NCBI GenBank assembly: GCA_029204045.2
Contig: CM055060.1
Location: forward strand, 53,777,459 to 53,841,458
From: Tillandsia leiboldiana
Taxonomy: Eukaryota > Streptophyta > Magnoliopsida > Poales > Bromeliaceae
Length of the DNA stretch: 64,000 bases
Direction: 5' to 3'
Shown here: one piece after another, positions 49,921 to 60,257 of the stretch
Numbering within the stretch: the first letter of the stretch is position 1
Layout: every line of letters begins with the position of its first letter
The notes under the pieces: generated by a model
What the model was told of the DNA's origin: nothing
Seen by the model: the letters and a program-made list of their open reading frames with translations, nothing else
Database searches by the model: none
Program-made: the position numbers and the translations under genes

Positions 49921-51126
49921 GAGAAAAAAAAAGACACAATATTTACGTAGTTCGACATCAATGTCCACGGACGAAAACAGAGCAAAACTTTTATATAATT
50001 AAAGTGTATCTCTCTTAATTATAAAATTCTAGTTCTAAAAATATATCTATTCTCTTTACTTTTCTTCATTTATCGTACCAAATTAATAGAATAAATAATA
50101 TATCGATCTATAAGAGTGGCTGAATTATAATACAACTGAAAATATAAATTTATTAAAATTAAAAATAATTTTAATAAAATTAGACACTATTTACACTTAA
50201 TTTAATGAAATAATAAAAGCAGAATAGGATTAGAAAAAGTGAGGCATACGTACACATGCAGGGAAGAGCATTAAACCTTTGATAAGAAAAAAATAAAAAA
50301 CAAAATAAAGTGAGAAAAAAAATAACATATCCTCACTCTGCGACCCATTCAGACACTCATGTGACCATCAATGGAGCCAGGAAGCATGTGCAAAGGAACT
50401 GGTGGTCCACCAAATCTTCTCCTAATTGTCATAAATGGACACACAGCAACTTAGACTCCTACAGGGAGGACCACTGTTCTTCTCGTTTAGTTACCTTTCT
50501 CATAGCTAGTTCTAAAAGACATATTCCAGTTACCAAATTCGTCCAATTTAATTGGAGTCCCACCCAGATGTAGAGTGCAGTAACAAAAGTAAAGATAAAA
50601 GATTCTGAACAAAGTATAGTAAATACCTTAGATGCATGGTCGCGGCGTAAATGAACTAAATAAGAAAGAGTTGACATTGAAAGTACGTACATTAATTCAA
50701 TCTTTTTTCTGTGGGTGCACCTTTCACATGCATCAGATTCAGTTCATGAAGCTCGTTCGTTCAGAAAACCATCCAAAACACAACAAGAAGACTAATATAT
50801 ATTCACACCTTCGAGTTTGATAGCAGCAGAGGGTAAGTCGATGTTATGTTGATATACTTTTCTGCTTCTAAAGTATCGAATGAATGATAGTCGCCACTTA
50901 TTGTTATTTAAGGAGTTAGATATCGAAAAGTTGCTCGACTAATATCAAAGCTTGGTTTGCAAATATATATCAACTCCAACCTACTAACAGTTGAGATAGA
51001 CGTCGGATTATTCTATCTCCGTATATTACAAGCTTGTTAAAACTGGACCGACCTACACAAGTCGACTATTGGAAACATGGTTACATGATTGTACGATTTT
51101 CCTTAGAAGTGTCGCAATAGAAGATA
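49921..51126. other. Spacer with an unassigned, more complex island (50290-50830)
   Basis: 50290-50830 has balanced composition and open frames on both strands (50310-50573 plus, 50459-50692 minus). A minus-strand phrase near 50360-50430 reads FGGPPVPLHMLPGSIDGHM, which looks protein-like, but I cannot assign it to a family. It may be an exon of a decayed gene. The rest is AT-rich. Confidence 0.3.
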
Positions 51127-51303
51127 TGTGACATTCCTGAAATTTGGATTAGTCCTATATATAAATGATATAATATGACTAAATCTCTTAACCCGACTAT
51201 AATATTTTGGATGATAGCAAGATCCAAAAGGTTATAAGAGTTAAGCGTGCTAGAGCTAGAATAGTTCTACGATGGATGACCTCCTGGAAAGTGGGGCGTC
51301 ACA
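51127..51303 (+). mobile_element. Cassandra-like TRIM solo LTR carrying a 5S rRNA-like domain
   Basis: 177 bp, TGTGACATTCC to GGGGCGTCACA. The right half (about 51239-51300) matches the 3' half of plant 5S rRNA: GTTAAGCGTGC (A box), a decayed intermediate element, then GATGGATGACCTCCTGG where 5S has GATGGGTGACCTCCTGG (C box). Cassandra TRIMs are known to carry 5S sequences in their LTRs. Flanks AGATA and AGATC match in four of five bases. No second LTR or primer site follows, so it is a solo LTR. It is not a 5S gene, because the 5' half of 5S rRNA is absent. Confidence 0.85.
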
Positions 51304-51760
51304 AGATCACTATCGGAACAACCATTGACCTGAGTAAATTCTCCTGAATAAACACAGCCCTAGAATTTCCTCAGGATTTCATTAAATATGCCTATACATC
51401 CCTCCTAGCCGAAGGGACAGAGGAACCAAAGAATGTATGCACAATAACAATTATGCAATGTGTCGACCCTACACTCCCCAACCAATCTAATCTATATATC
51501 TATCTCTATGCCCATCTCTCTCTAACTCATTATTTCTCAACCCCACCACATACCTTTCGTGCTACATTTACCATCTCTATCATTCTTGCACACCAAATCT
51601 CATTAGGAGTGTTGGGTTGGATACAATGAACCGACCTGATTGGGTCATGAGCCCAAATCCGTATTGATAAGTCCACTCAATTATTTGGGGTGTTGGGATC
51701 GCGATAGGTTTGGCCACATGGGCCGGTTACTAGAGCACTATTTGGGTTGTTGACCGTTGC

Positions 51761-51799
51761 TCTCTCTCTCTCTCTCTCTTTCAATTATTATCTGCACGA

Positions 51800-51871
<72 letters not shown>

Positions 51872-52080
51872 GAGCTTATATATTTTCAAAAGTACAAATT
51901 TAAATATAATTATAAATTTTTTACCATTGAATTTGCATTGAGATTTGTGCTATTACAATGTCAACTAAAGAAAGAGCAAGAAAAAATAAATAGCACAAAT
52001 CTCAATACAAATTCAATAGTAAAAAATTCACAATTATATTTGGATTTGTGCTTTTGAAAGTATATAAGTCCTAATATATA
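51761..52080. repeat. (CT)n, (TA)n and family C fold-back MITE, copy 3
   Basis: (CT)n at about 51760-51780 and (TA)n at 51800-51868 precede a family C copy (51869-52080). Its ends 'agagcttatatattttcaaa' and 'gaaagtatataagtccta' are inverted, and its inner arms repeat 'cacaaatctcaatacaaatt'. Non-coding. Confidence 0.7.
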
Positions 52081-52086
52081 TATATA

Positions 52087-52305
52087 GTTCGGCTATCATG
52101 CTACCGATCGTATTAAGTATTTGATGTTATTAAATTTTTTAGTGTTAGATCAACCCATTATTTTCAACTCTTAATAAGATTATACTTTTCAACCATGCAA
52201 CTAAATATTAAAAAATCACTATTATTTTAATTATATATTTTTTATTTTAAAATTTAAAATTTAATAAAATTAGTAATTTAATACTATTAATAATATAGTT
52301 GCTTA
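52087..52305. repeat. Degraded family A fold-back MITE
   Basis: It opens 'gttcggctatcatgctacc' and ends 'ctattaataatatagttgct'. The interior is AT-eroded. It follows a short (TA)n run. Confidence 0.5.
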
Positions 52306-52415
52306 CTTACAGTGATAAATTGGTATAGCGAAGGCAGGGCTGGTGAAACATGAACAGTGTTGTCGACACATCATGTGGCGTTGGGCCCACGTGATACCTT
52401 TCATTTTTTTACCAA

Positions 52416-52446
<31 letters not shown>

Positions 52447-53362
52447 TTCTCCTTAGATCCGGACATCATGTGCGAATGAATACATATATACTAGATTTGG
52501 TCTGATCTATACACAACACCGTGCCAACACGTGGCGAGCCTACATAAGTGGGGACACATATGTATAGATTTGGTATTTCTCTACTTTCACAAATTCATAT
52601 TTTTATATATATATATGTTCTGGGCAAATAAGCGTTCAATGCTTTTTTTCAGAGCATTACTTAACAAGCAGGTGAGTTTAGATACTACAGTTTTAAACTG
52701 GGTTTAAAGACACTAAACTAAGTTTGAAAATGAGTTGCCAAAGTGCACTTTTCTTGGTGCTATAAAAAGCTTTGAAAATTCGAAAAGAGTTTTAAAACTT
52801 GTTTACTCCAATTTTTTAACGTTTTAGTGAGAACCGCAATTAGAAAATTATCATATCTAGCATGATGATTATTAGTGACAGTTTTTATCAAGCATTTTAT
52901 AGTCACTTTCAAATCTTTACAATTTTCTAAACCATCAAAGTTGGTGCGTTTAGAAAATATATTTCATGAACATCTATAAAGATATATACATTTGGAAACA
53001 AGAAACGTAAACTTATACGACAACTTGGGCTTTTGGAGAATCAATAGGTGTGCGTTCTCCCCCGGGACCTAATTTGGGCTATAATTTTAAATTTTTATTT
53101 GTAGAATCTGGGCTTTGATACAGGTAGAGCTCTAAAATGTCAGCTCTATATATTTATATCAGTTATATTAATTTATTATTAAGAGAGCTAATTTTAATAT
53201 TAATAAATAAATTTGTTAAATCTGATCACTACTTAATAAATTTGATGTTCCTATTTACATATTTTTAAAAACAAAATTCCAGCGGCCATAATATAGGCAT
53301 TACAATTTTAATCTGATGAGGAAATTTTTCTCTGTTCAAAAATTGGACCGGCCTAATTAACC
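52306..53362. other. AT-rich upstream region of the NKAP gene
   Basis: No gene recognised. It contains a (TTA)n run at about 52423-52447 and a hairpin-prone CGGCCTAATTAACCGG at 53349-53364. Confidence 0.5.
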
Positions 53363-53404
53363 GGCCCAATACTATTTTGTCTTGGGCCTTACTTTAGGGG
53401 CCCA
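53363..53404 (+). promoter_or_regulatory. Three site II (TGGGCC) motifs upstream of NKAP
   Basis: GGCCCA at 53363-53368, TGGGCC at 53383-53388 and GGCCCA at 53399-53404, all within 42 bp and 85-125 bp before the ATG. Site II motifs are typical of plant housekeeping and RNA/ribosome-related promoters and are bound by TCP factors. The same motif occurs in the THO5 promoter. Confidence 0.65.
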
Positions 53405-53431
53405 TGTCGGTTCTGTGATAGCTCATGCCTA

Positions 53432-53439
53432 TATATAAA
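53432..53439 (+). promoter_or_regulatory. TATA box of the NKAP gene
   Basis: TATATAAA lies 55 bp before the ATG at 53487. If used, the 5' UTR would be only about 20-25 nt. An alternative upstream start driven by the site II cluster cannot be excluded. Confidence 0.5.
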
Positions 53440-53486
53440 ACGAGACTAATAGTTTTAGACTCGCTCATTTGTTCATCATCCACGAG

Positions 53487-54956
53487 ATGGGTCGGGAAGA
53501 AACGCGGAGGCCCCAATCGAGGCTCGCCTCCACCGTGGAGGTACCCGAGCGATCTAGGGTTTCCCCCTCCCCGTCCCCCCTCCCCGACGCGGACGACGAC
53601 GATCGCCGCCGCGGACGTCACCGGAACCCTAGATCGGAGACCCCACCGCCGCGGCGGCGCTCCCTTAGCCCCTATCAGGACCGCCGCCGCCGATGGTCCC
53701 CCTACCACGATCGCCACCCTCGAAACGGTAAACCCTATGGCTCCCGCGACGACGACGACTCTGAGGAGGACGATGAGGAACTCAAGGGTTTGAGCTACTT
53801 CGAGTATCGACGCCTCAAGCGCCAGAAGCTGAGGAAGAAGCTTAAGAATTGCATATGGAGGGTGACCCCGAGCCCTCCCCGGAGCGAGAGGGGGCAATCG
53901 GAGCCGTTCGATGAGCCCGATGGTGCGTCGGATTCGCCTGTGGAGGAGGAGGAAGAGGAGGAGGAGAAGAAAGTAGAGAAGAAGAGGGCGAAGGAGCGGA
54001 GTGCGAACTCAGGATCAGATGAATCGGATCGCAGCGCATCTGATTCGGAATCGGAGGATTCGAGGAGGAGAAGGGGAAGGAGAAGCGGAAGAGGGCGGAG
54101 CAGGCGGAAGAGGAGGTACTCGGATTCGAGCGAAGACGCAAGCGAGAGTCCCTCCGATGAGGATTCCGGCTCAGAGTCGGAGAGTTTGGATGATTCTTTG
54201 GGCGACGATGATGAGGATGATAAGCGGCGTAAGAGGAGGAGCAGGAGATCGGGGAGTAGCAGGCGGAGGAAATCGAAGAGAAGTACTAGTAGTCGGAAGA
54301 AGAGGAGTAGGGCTAGTTCAAGCGCAGATGAGAGTGAGGAGCCCGATTCTAGCCCTAGACTCGAGAAGAAGAAGACCTCAAAAGGGAGCAAGATGAGCAA
54401 ACAGTCGAAATCGGAGAGCTCTTCAGACTCTGATCCCAATCCTGCTAAGGTTGATTCGAAGAAACCCGAGATCGATCCGGAAGCGCTGATGTTCAAGGAG
54501 CTGATCGAAGCCCAGAAGAAACCTGTTTTGGAAAATGAACCTCTCGTAGGTCCCGTTCCCCTCCCACGTGCGGAGGGCCACATTAGCTATGGTGGTGCAC
54601 TTAGGCCCGGAGAAGGTGATGCCATTGCTCAGTATGTGCAGCAAGGGAAGCGTATTCCTAGAAGAGGAGAGGTCGGTCTCTCTGCGGAAGAGATCCAGAA
54701 GTTTGAGGGCTTGGGGTATGTGATGAGTGGCAGTAGGCATCAGAGGATGAATGCCATTCGTATCAGGAAAGAAAACCAGGTTTACAGCGCGGAGGATAAG
54801 CGGGCTTTGGCTATGTTCAATTATGAAGAGAAGTCAAAGAGAGAACACAAGGTTATGGCCGACCTGCAGCGCCTAGTGCAGCGGCACATTGGCCAGGACA
54901 TGGGCCCTTCCCATGATCCGTTTGCTCTGAAGGCTTCTGATGCTGCTGATGGTTGA
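53487..54956 (+). CDS. MAS2: NKAP-family nuclear RNA-processing protein (MAS2-like)
   Basis: 489 residues, uninterrupted coding exon. The start is ATG 53487 (MGREETRRPQ); the frame extends upstream only through non-ATG codons. Residues 1-90 are Arg/Ser/Pro-rich and SR-like. Residues about 100-132 hold the conserved FEYRRLKRQKLRKKL and CIWRVTPSPP segment. Residues about 150-330 alternate acidic/Ser and Arg/Ser stretches. Residues about 368-470 are the conserved NKAP/SynMuv C-terminal domain (GEGDAIAQYVQQGKRIPRRG, GYVMSGSRHQRMNAIR, KENQVYSAEDKRALAMFN). Family proteins act in nuclear speckles, bind RNA and splicing factors, and in Arabidopsis (MAS2) also affect rDNA expression. It lies tail to tail with THO5, another nuclear mRNA factor. 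I infer function from the strongly conserved C-terminus; the low-complexity middle is not diagnostic. Confidence 0.95.
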   Translation: MGREETRRPQSRLASTVEVPERSRVSPSPSPLPDADDDDRRRGRHRNPRSETPPPRRRSLSPYQDRRRRWSPYHDRHPRNGKPYGSRDDDDSEEDDEELKGLSYFEYRRLKRQKLRKKLKNCIWRVTPSPPRSERGQSEPFDEPDGASDSPVEEEEEEEEKKVEKKRAKERSANSGSDESDRSASDSESEDSRRRRGRRSGRGRSRRKRRYSDSSEDASESPSDEDSGSESESLDDSLGDDDEDDKRRKRRSRRSGSSRRRKSKRSTSSRKKRSRASSSADESEEPDSSPRLEKKKTSKGSKMSKQSKSESSSDSDPNPAKVDSKKPEIDPEALMFKELIEAQKKPVLENEPLVGPVPLPRAEGHISYGGALRPGEGDAIAQYVQQGKRIPRRGEVGLSAEEIQKFEGLGYVMSGSRHQRMNAIRIRKENQVYSAEDKRALAMFNYEEKSKREHKVMADLQRLVQRHIGQDMGPSHDPFALKASDAADG

Positions 54957-57310
54957 ATCCTATATACTAGCAATCATGTCCACTGAGGTTCTTTAGGTAT
55001 GTTGATTATTGCGTGCCTTTAACATTTACGATGTTTGTCATAGCTATCGATTTATTTGTTTTCGCGTTTATCTGTTAGTCTAACATTTGAGTATTTCAAG
55101 GTAAAATTATGCTCTGCTGGCATCATAATGTAGAACTACATATTACGGTATCGTTGTGGTTTACAATTATAAGAATGTATAATTATAACATCAATCATAA
55201 TTAGGTGTAAACTTGTATAATGATTTAAATTGACTTACATCTGTCTTCTTGAGATTCTTTAGAATTCTAGCAAGGTAAAGTTTGGAAATAATCTTACCGA
55301 ACCCTGAGTTTGCTACTTTAACAGAGTGTGATGAATGGCGAAAAACATGAAACACAACATAGAACCACCGCCGACATCAGTTATTGAGTTGTAACTTTTA
55401 GCGACAGGAATTTACTGCTCTTATTGCTATTAGTCATCATTAACTTTGTGATGAGCTAGATGACTTGGCTTAAGATTCTCTTTTCATAAAATTTTTTAAA
55501 ATTATGTAAGTAGACTCCTATTGACTGACCGGCTAAAAATTTCTCAATCAACAAGTTAGAAATTCCCTATTGTTATTCCATTTAGTATATCAATTTTTAC
55601 ATGTGAATGCAAGGTTTATCTTTTTAGTTACTCAAAAGTTTAAAGGTGGATTTGAACGCTCGGAGAAATGGCCTCAGGAACTTTAATTGCAAAGTGTTAG
55701 AAACGTTTGTTATTATTGGGGTTGCTAGGGCTGCTACGACATTCATTGTACTCCCCGGAAATGATGAAAACATGCCTCTGGGAGTTAAAGGAGTTAAAAT
55801 TCAGAAACATTCAGCTCTCATTTAAACATGTAGATTTCTTAATTAGTTGTCTCAACGCAACAACTCAATAGCAGAATGCAATAATTAGCGTTTGCTTATA
55901 GTTTATTGCTGGTGCTCCAGATTTTTCTAATTAGTGTTTGTAACTAGCAAAATGTTCTCTTATGACTGTTTACCTGTTAGGACTGAATCATGTTATATGC
56001 TCTTTCTCAGAAGATTAATACAGCAAAAATGAACAAGTGCCATTCTAAGATATTCCGATGATCAACTTAATTCCTTGTCCCCTGTTTTTTCTTTTCCCCC
56101 TGCTTTCCCACTTTATTGTTCCCCTTTTTCCCCTTAAATGTGATTCACGCCCATATACTGTGCGTCCAGTTGTCTTTCTTTTTACTCTGAGAGCTATGTA
56201 TCATAAACTTATTGAACGAGTAGTTTCATAGTAATCGTCAACTAGCAATAGAACAAAATTGCTTACTCATGCCAGTCGATACAAGTATTTGGACGACATA
56301 TTGTAACTCACATGATCACATCAATATTTTATTTGAATTTGCCAATTTTACTGGTTCCATGTCCTTATTCTTTCTTATGTTCATATTCCGAGATATTTAC
56401 CGTCAAAGGCAGTGTAACCCTGCAACACTGAGGCATTGCTTGTATTTTAACTTAATTAATGATTCAGTTCTTTTAAAAATATAAATATGCGGCAGATCTA
56501 GAAAAAGATTTTTCTAGTGCTTTTTCATTTTATTACTATGATTTACACTCTGCTCTTTTCTACTGCAGCTCATTTCTGGATTCTCTAATTCAGCGTTTGC
56601 AACATTCTGATCCAGAATTTTCTTTCTCATATTATCTGGAGTTGTATTACATGCTATGTATTTTGCAAAACTTGTGTAGTGGTTTTATTGCTATGGTGCT
56701 CGAGATAACCTTCAACATTAGTTGTTATGTATTTTCGACCATTTACTATGCATAATCTTTTGAAGACTTTTACCGTCATGTGCTCTGCATCTCTGCTGTC
56801 TAATTGCTAGAGCATCTCTGCAGTGCTCTCAGATTTGTATGTCACTTTACAGGCTGCTGTGCTGCTGTCTGATCAAACCGTGAATTGTTTCAAATGAAGC
56901 ATAAAGATTCAACAATCGAAACAATGTAGCGGGGTCGGTAATGGATTTCGTAGTTCATATCTGTTCCGATGTAGTGTGATTGTCGTCAAATCGTAGCCTG
57001 GAATTTTATATCCTTCAGCACAAAAGCGGCGGCGTGCACTGTTGAACTGCTGCAATGTTTGGTGTTGCTGATAATGGAATAGTCTTTTCTCAGGCTTAGT
57101 GCTCGCCCGCTATTTCTTCTCTACTGTTGATTGTAACGAATGAAATGTTTGTTTAGCATCTGGAGTTTTTGCCGATTTTTGTTAAGGTCATTCATTCCCA
57201 ACGCAGCATTAGTGATAGGTTTGCAAAAACACATGCTATTTTTGAGTGTAGATAATCAATTAAAAATCAATATGTCATGTATCCCGCAAAGGGCACTAAA
57301 AATGCCAGCT
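54957..57310 (+). other. 3' region of NKAP, possible 3' UTR with an intron
   Basis: Thirty-seven bases after the stop, TTTAG|GTATGT (donor at 54994) resembles a 5' splice site. A strong acceptor TTTTCTACTGCAG ends at 56568. Splicing these would give a 3' UTR intron of about 1.57 kb. The region has the moderate AT content and T-rich runs of a plant intron and no conserved coding frame. Direct evidence is limited to splice-like motifs. Confidence 0.35.
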
Positions 57311-57450
57311 GTTTCTAGTGCAAGTGGTAAAGGACTTGGTGGTTGATATTCGTGATCCGAGTTCGAAGCCTAATTGCTTCATATTTTTAGCTAAGTTTAT
57401 CTTATAAATAAACGAAGCGGATAACATGTTATCTTTCTTTTTAAAAAATA
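57311..57450 (+). mobile_element. tRNA-derived SINE
   Basis: TAGTGCAAGTGG (57316-57327) fits the pol III A box and GTTCGAAGC (57361-57369) fits the B-box consensus exactly, about 45 bp apart. Between and after them is the plant-SINE-like phrase 'ggacttggtggttgatattc'. The 3' end has 'aaacgaagcggataacatgt' followed by a T/A-rich tail. No clear target duplication was found. Confidence 0.7.
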
Positions 57451-57705
57451 CGGCTAAAAACGCTGCACCTGTTTTATGCAACTGTTTTATGCAACTATAG
57501 CACGCGGTGAGGCAGATAAGAAAGCCTACATTCCGTGAATTTCACATTTTACATTCAAAAAAAAAACTCACATTTGAATAAATAAAATATTTATTATATA
57601 TTTTATTTGGTATGTATAGATAGCATCGCTTATAATCCTTCACTGGCTAAACAGGCAAAATGATAAGCCCCAAAAATTAATAGCAAATTGCATGAAGTTC
57701 ACCGA

Positions 57706-58050
57706 GGGGGTGTTTGGTCGTCCGTAAAACCTATTTTTTCATAGAAAAAAATTTTCATGAAAAATAATTTTTACATTTTGTAGTATTTAATTTATAAAAA
57801 AAAAAATATTCAGTTGAAAGAAAAAAAATATTACATTTGTCTCATTCGGTGAAATTCTTTTTTTTTTTTTTCACAACTTGTGTTTTTATTTTCCACTTTC
57901 CACTGAAAATCAATAAAAAATAAAAACACTTTATTTTCCCCGAATCTATGAAAATAATTTTTTGAACTTTTTTTTTTTTTACAACTAACCAAATAATTTT
58001 TTAAATAAAAAATAATTTTCGGTATATTTTATGGCCCACCAAACACACCC
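57706..58050. repeat. Tourist-like MITE between NKAP and THO5
   Basis: 345 bp. Left terminus GGGGGTGTTTGGT, right terminus ACCAAACACACCC. The TGTTTGGT core is inverted at both ends, as in PIF/Harbinger-related Tourist elements. The interior is AT-rich and self-complementary. The 3-bp target repeat is not clear. Confidence 0.65.
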
Positions 58051-58444
58051 TAAAGGAAGACACCGGAATCTTCTACTTTTCAGGTCGGAGATTTGCTGCT
58101 TCTAAATCTGAACTCGCATTTCTTATAAAAGCATCATAAGAGCTTCCATTAAATTCGCTTCATACCTAGCAAATGCTGGAACCTCACTGTTATGGAGAGC
58201 AAGTAAAGACGAACGACCCTTCCATGTAATTAGACCAGCTAAGATACAACTACACTAACGTAGGTAGTCCCTTCCGTGTACTTAGAAACAGATACTACAT
58301 CAAAGCATGTCATGGAATGGTCCAAGAAGGTAACAACACAAGGGTTTCTTTAATAAGAAGGTACGCACCGAGTCAAAAAAAACAAAAAAAAAATGTGAAA
58401 AACTAGTCTTCCAACCACCGAAGCAGAACTCCCCATCCAAACCT

Positions 58445-60217
58445 CTAGCAAGGAAAACCTGGAGTGCAGTCCTCAACCTTCCAAGAAATCATCCTCCTTC
58501 GATCCCTCCCCCTAAGGGCTCTAGTAAGTATGGTTCCACCAACTGGCTTGCAGAGTCCAACATCAATAACTGAAGTGCTCTTTCGTTTCTCACGACACTC
58601 GTCAAAATGGAAATCATACAGCATAGCCAAGCAATGCACTTGGTGGGCTAAGATATAGTTTTCATAGTCCTCAGGTAGAACCTCGAGAATATGAAGATTG
58701 ACCTGTAAATCGATATACTGGTTAATGTACTATCCAGTTTCAGCTCTTCTAGGAGGACATTTAAGATGTTTAACTCAAAAAACCCAAGTACGAAAGTTTT
58801 ATTCGATAACCACAAACCTCTGCTTCCATGGCACGAAGTACATTGTACCATTTCAGACTTTGAGACTCTTCAGTAAGCAAGCTCAATTTGAAAACCGGAG
58901 GCCTGAGAGGATACTCAATGCTAATTTTAACCTGCAAAATTTAGGCTTGAATCTTAGGGGCCAGAAGATAATAAAATCGGCGGAAGAGCGAAAGATTACT
59001 TATTTTACCTTGGCTTCCAACTTCATAGCCTGCCCGCTTCCACATATTTTACTTAAAATCAAGATAAATTCTTTCGAACCATGTTCTTCCCAGGATTTCT
59101 CAGCAATGCAGCTCACATCTTCAGTATCTAACTCGGTGTATGCTTGCTCCTCTGTTTCACTTTCACTATCCAGGATAATTTCTGGATTGTCCTCATTCAT
59201 GCTGAAACTTCGAGAGACGATCTTCTTTGGAGGGATAATGCTCTTTGAAATCAAAGATAAGCTTCTCGAATGCTCAATAAGAATAGATGCCCCATTAGAG
59301 AGAGTGATTAAAGAATCATCAGGTTTGTTTGCAACAGGTAATGTTAATGGAAGTTCTCCATCTTCTCTTGTACTCTCTACTTCTTCCAAACATGTCGCAG
59401 ATCTTTTGTCGAGATCATGGTCAACAGAAACTGTAGCTAAGCCAGTTGCAGCAGCAGCAGTAAGAGAAGAAGAGTTTGTAAAGGCTCCGGCTGGTGACCA
59501 GCTGTTCAAAGTACACAAAGGGGTGTGCGAGGCCCATGGAGTATTTTCATATCCTAGTGGTGGCCACTTGAGCTTCATCAAGGTATCAAGCTGCACCCTG
59601 AAAATTCAAATAAGAGATCCCAAATCTTCAAAATACGAAATTCCTGATCAACCAGAATAGAGAACACAATATCAAGGAGAAAGAAGCATGCAATGTTTCA
59701 AAAAGGAAACCATGCACAACCAAATGGAAAAAGAAACTCGCATCGAGAAAATATTTCATGATAATTGCTTCATTTCCCCGCGAGAAGTACATTCAAGAAA
59801 GAGCATATGGGATCAAAATATCAGCCACGAATACATTGTTCTAATTATCCAAGCTGGTGCTATTCTTATGGGGCTCTCAACATTCCCAGAACTACAAAAT
59901 TTTCATGGTGCAGTGACTCACACGAGAGCCATCTGTGCCCTTTTCCTGGAACGGATCCTCTGCAAAATGGTCTGAACACGATTTTGTTGACGGTATAGAA
60001 AAAGTCCTGAAGAAATTTCAGCAGATTGAAATGTTTCACTGTTAGGACTCCCATTAACTGTACGTAGAGGAGGTAACTCAGGCAAGAAGTCAATCCCAGC
60101 TAGATGTTGTGCCCATTTGTATGGCCGTGAAGTCTTTCCACCAAAGTCCAGAGAATCCCCGGCATGCAGCTTAGCCGTCTGCATGATTTACTAGAAGTTG
60201 TTATTCTAAAATGACAG

Positions 60218-60257
<40 letters not shown>

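Noticed and set aside
51239..51300. Functional 5S rRNA gene
   Set aside because: Only the 3' half of 5S is present, with several substitutions, and it is bounded by TG...CA LTR termini.
53795..54583. Minus-strand 262-codon frame opposite NKAP
   Set aside because: Leu/Ser-rich antisense shadow of the Arg/Ser/Glu-rich NKAP coding sequence. The plus strand has the conserved domain.
58698..59660. Plus-strand 320-codon frame across the THO5 3' exons
   Set aside because: It is antisense to well-supported THO5 exons and spans their introns. No domain recognised.
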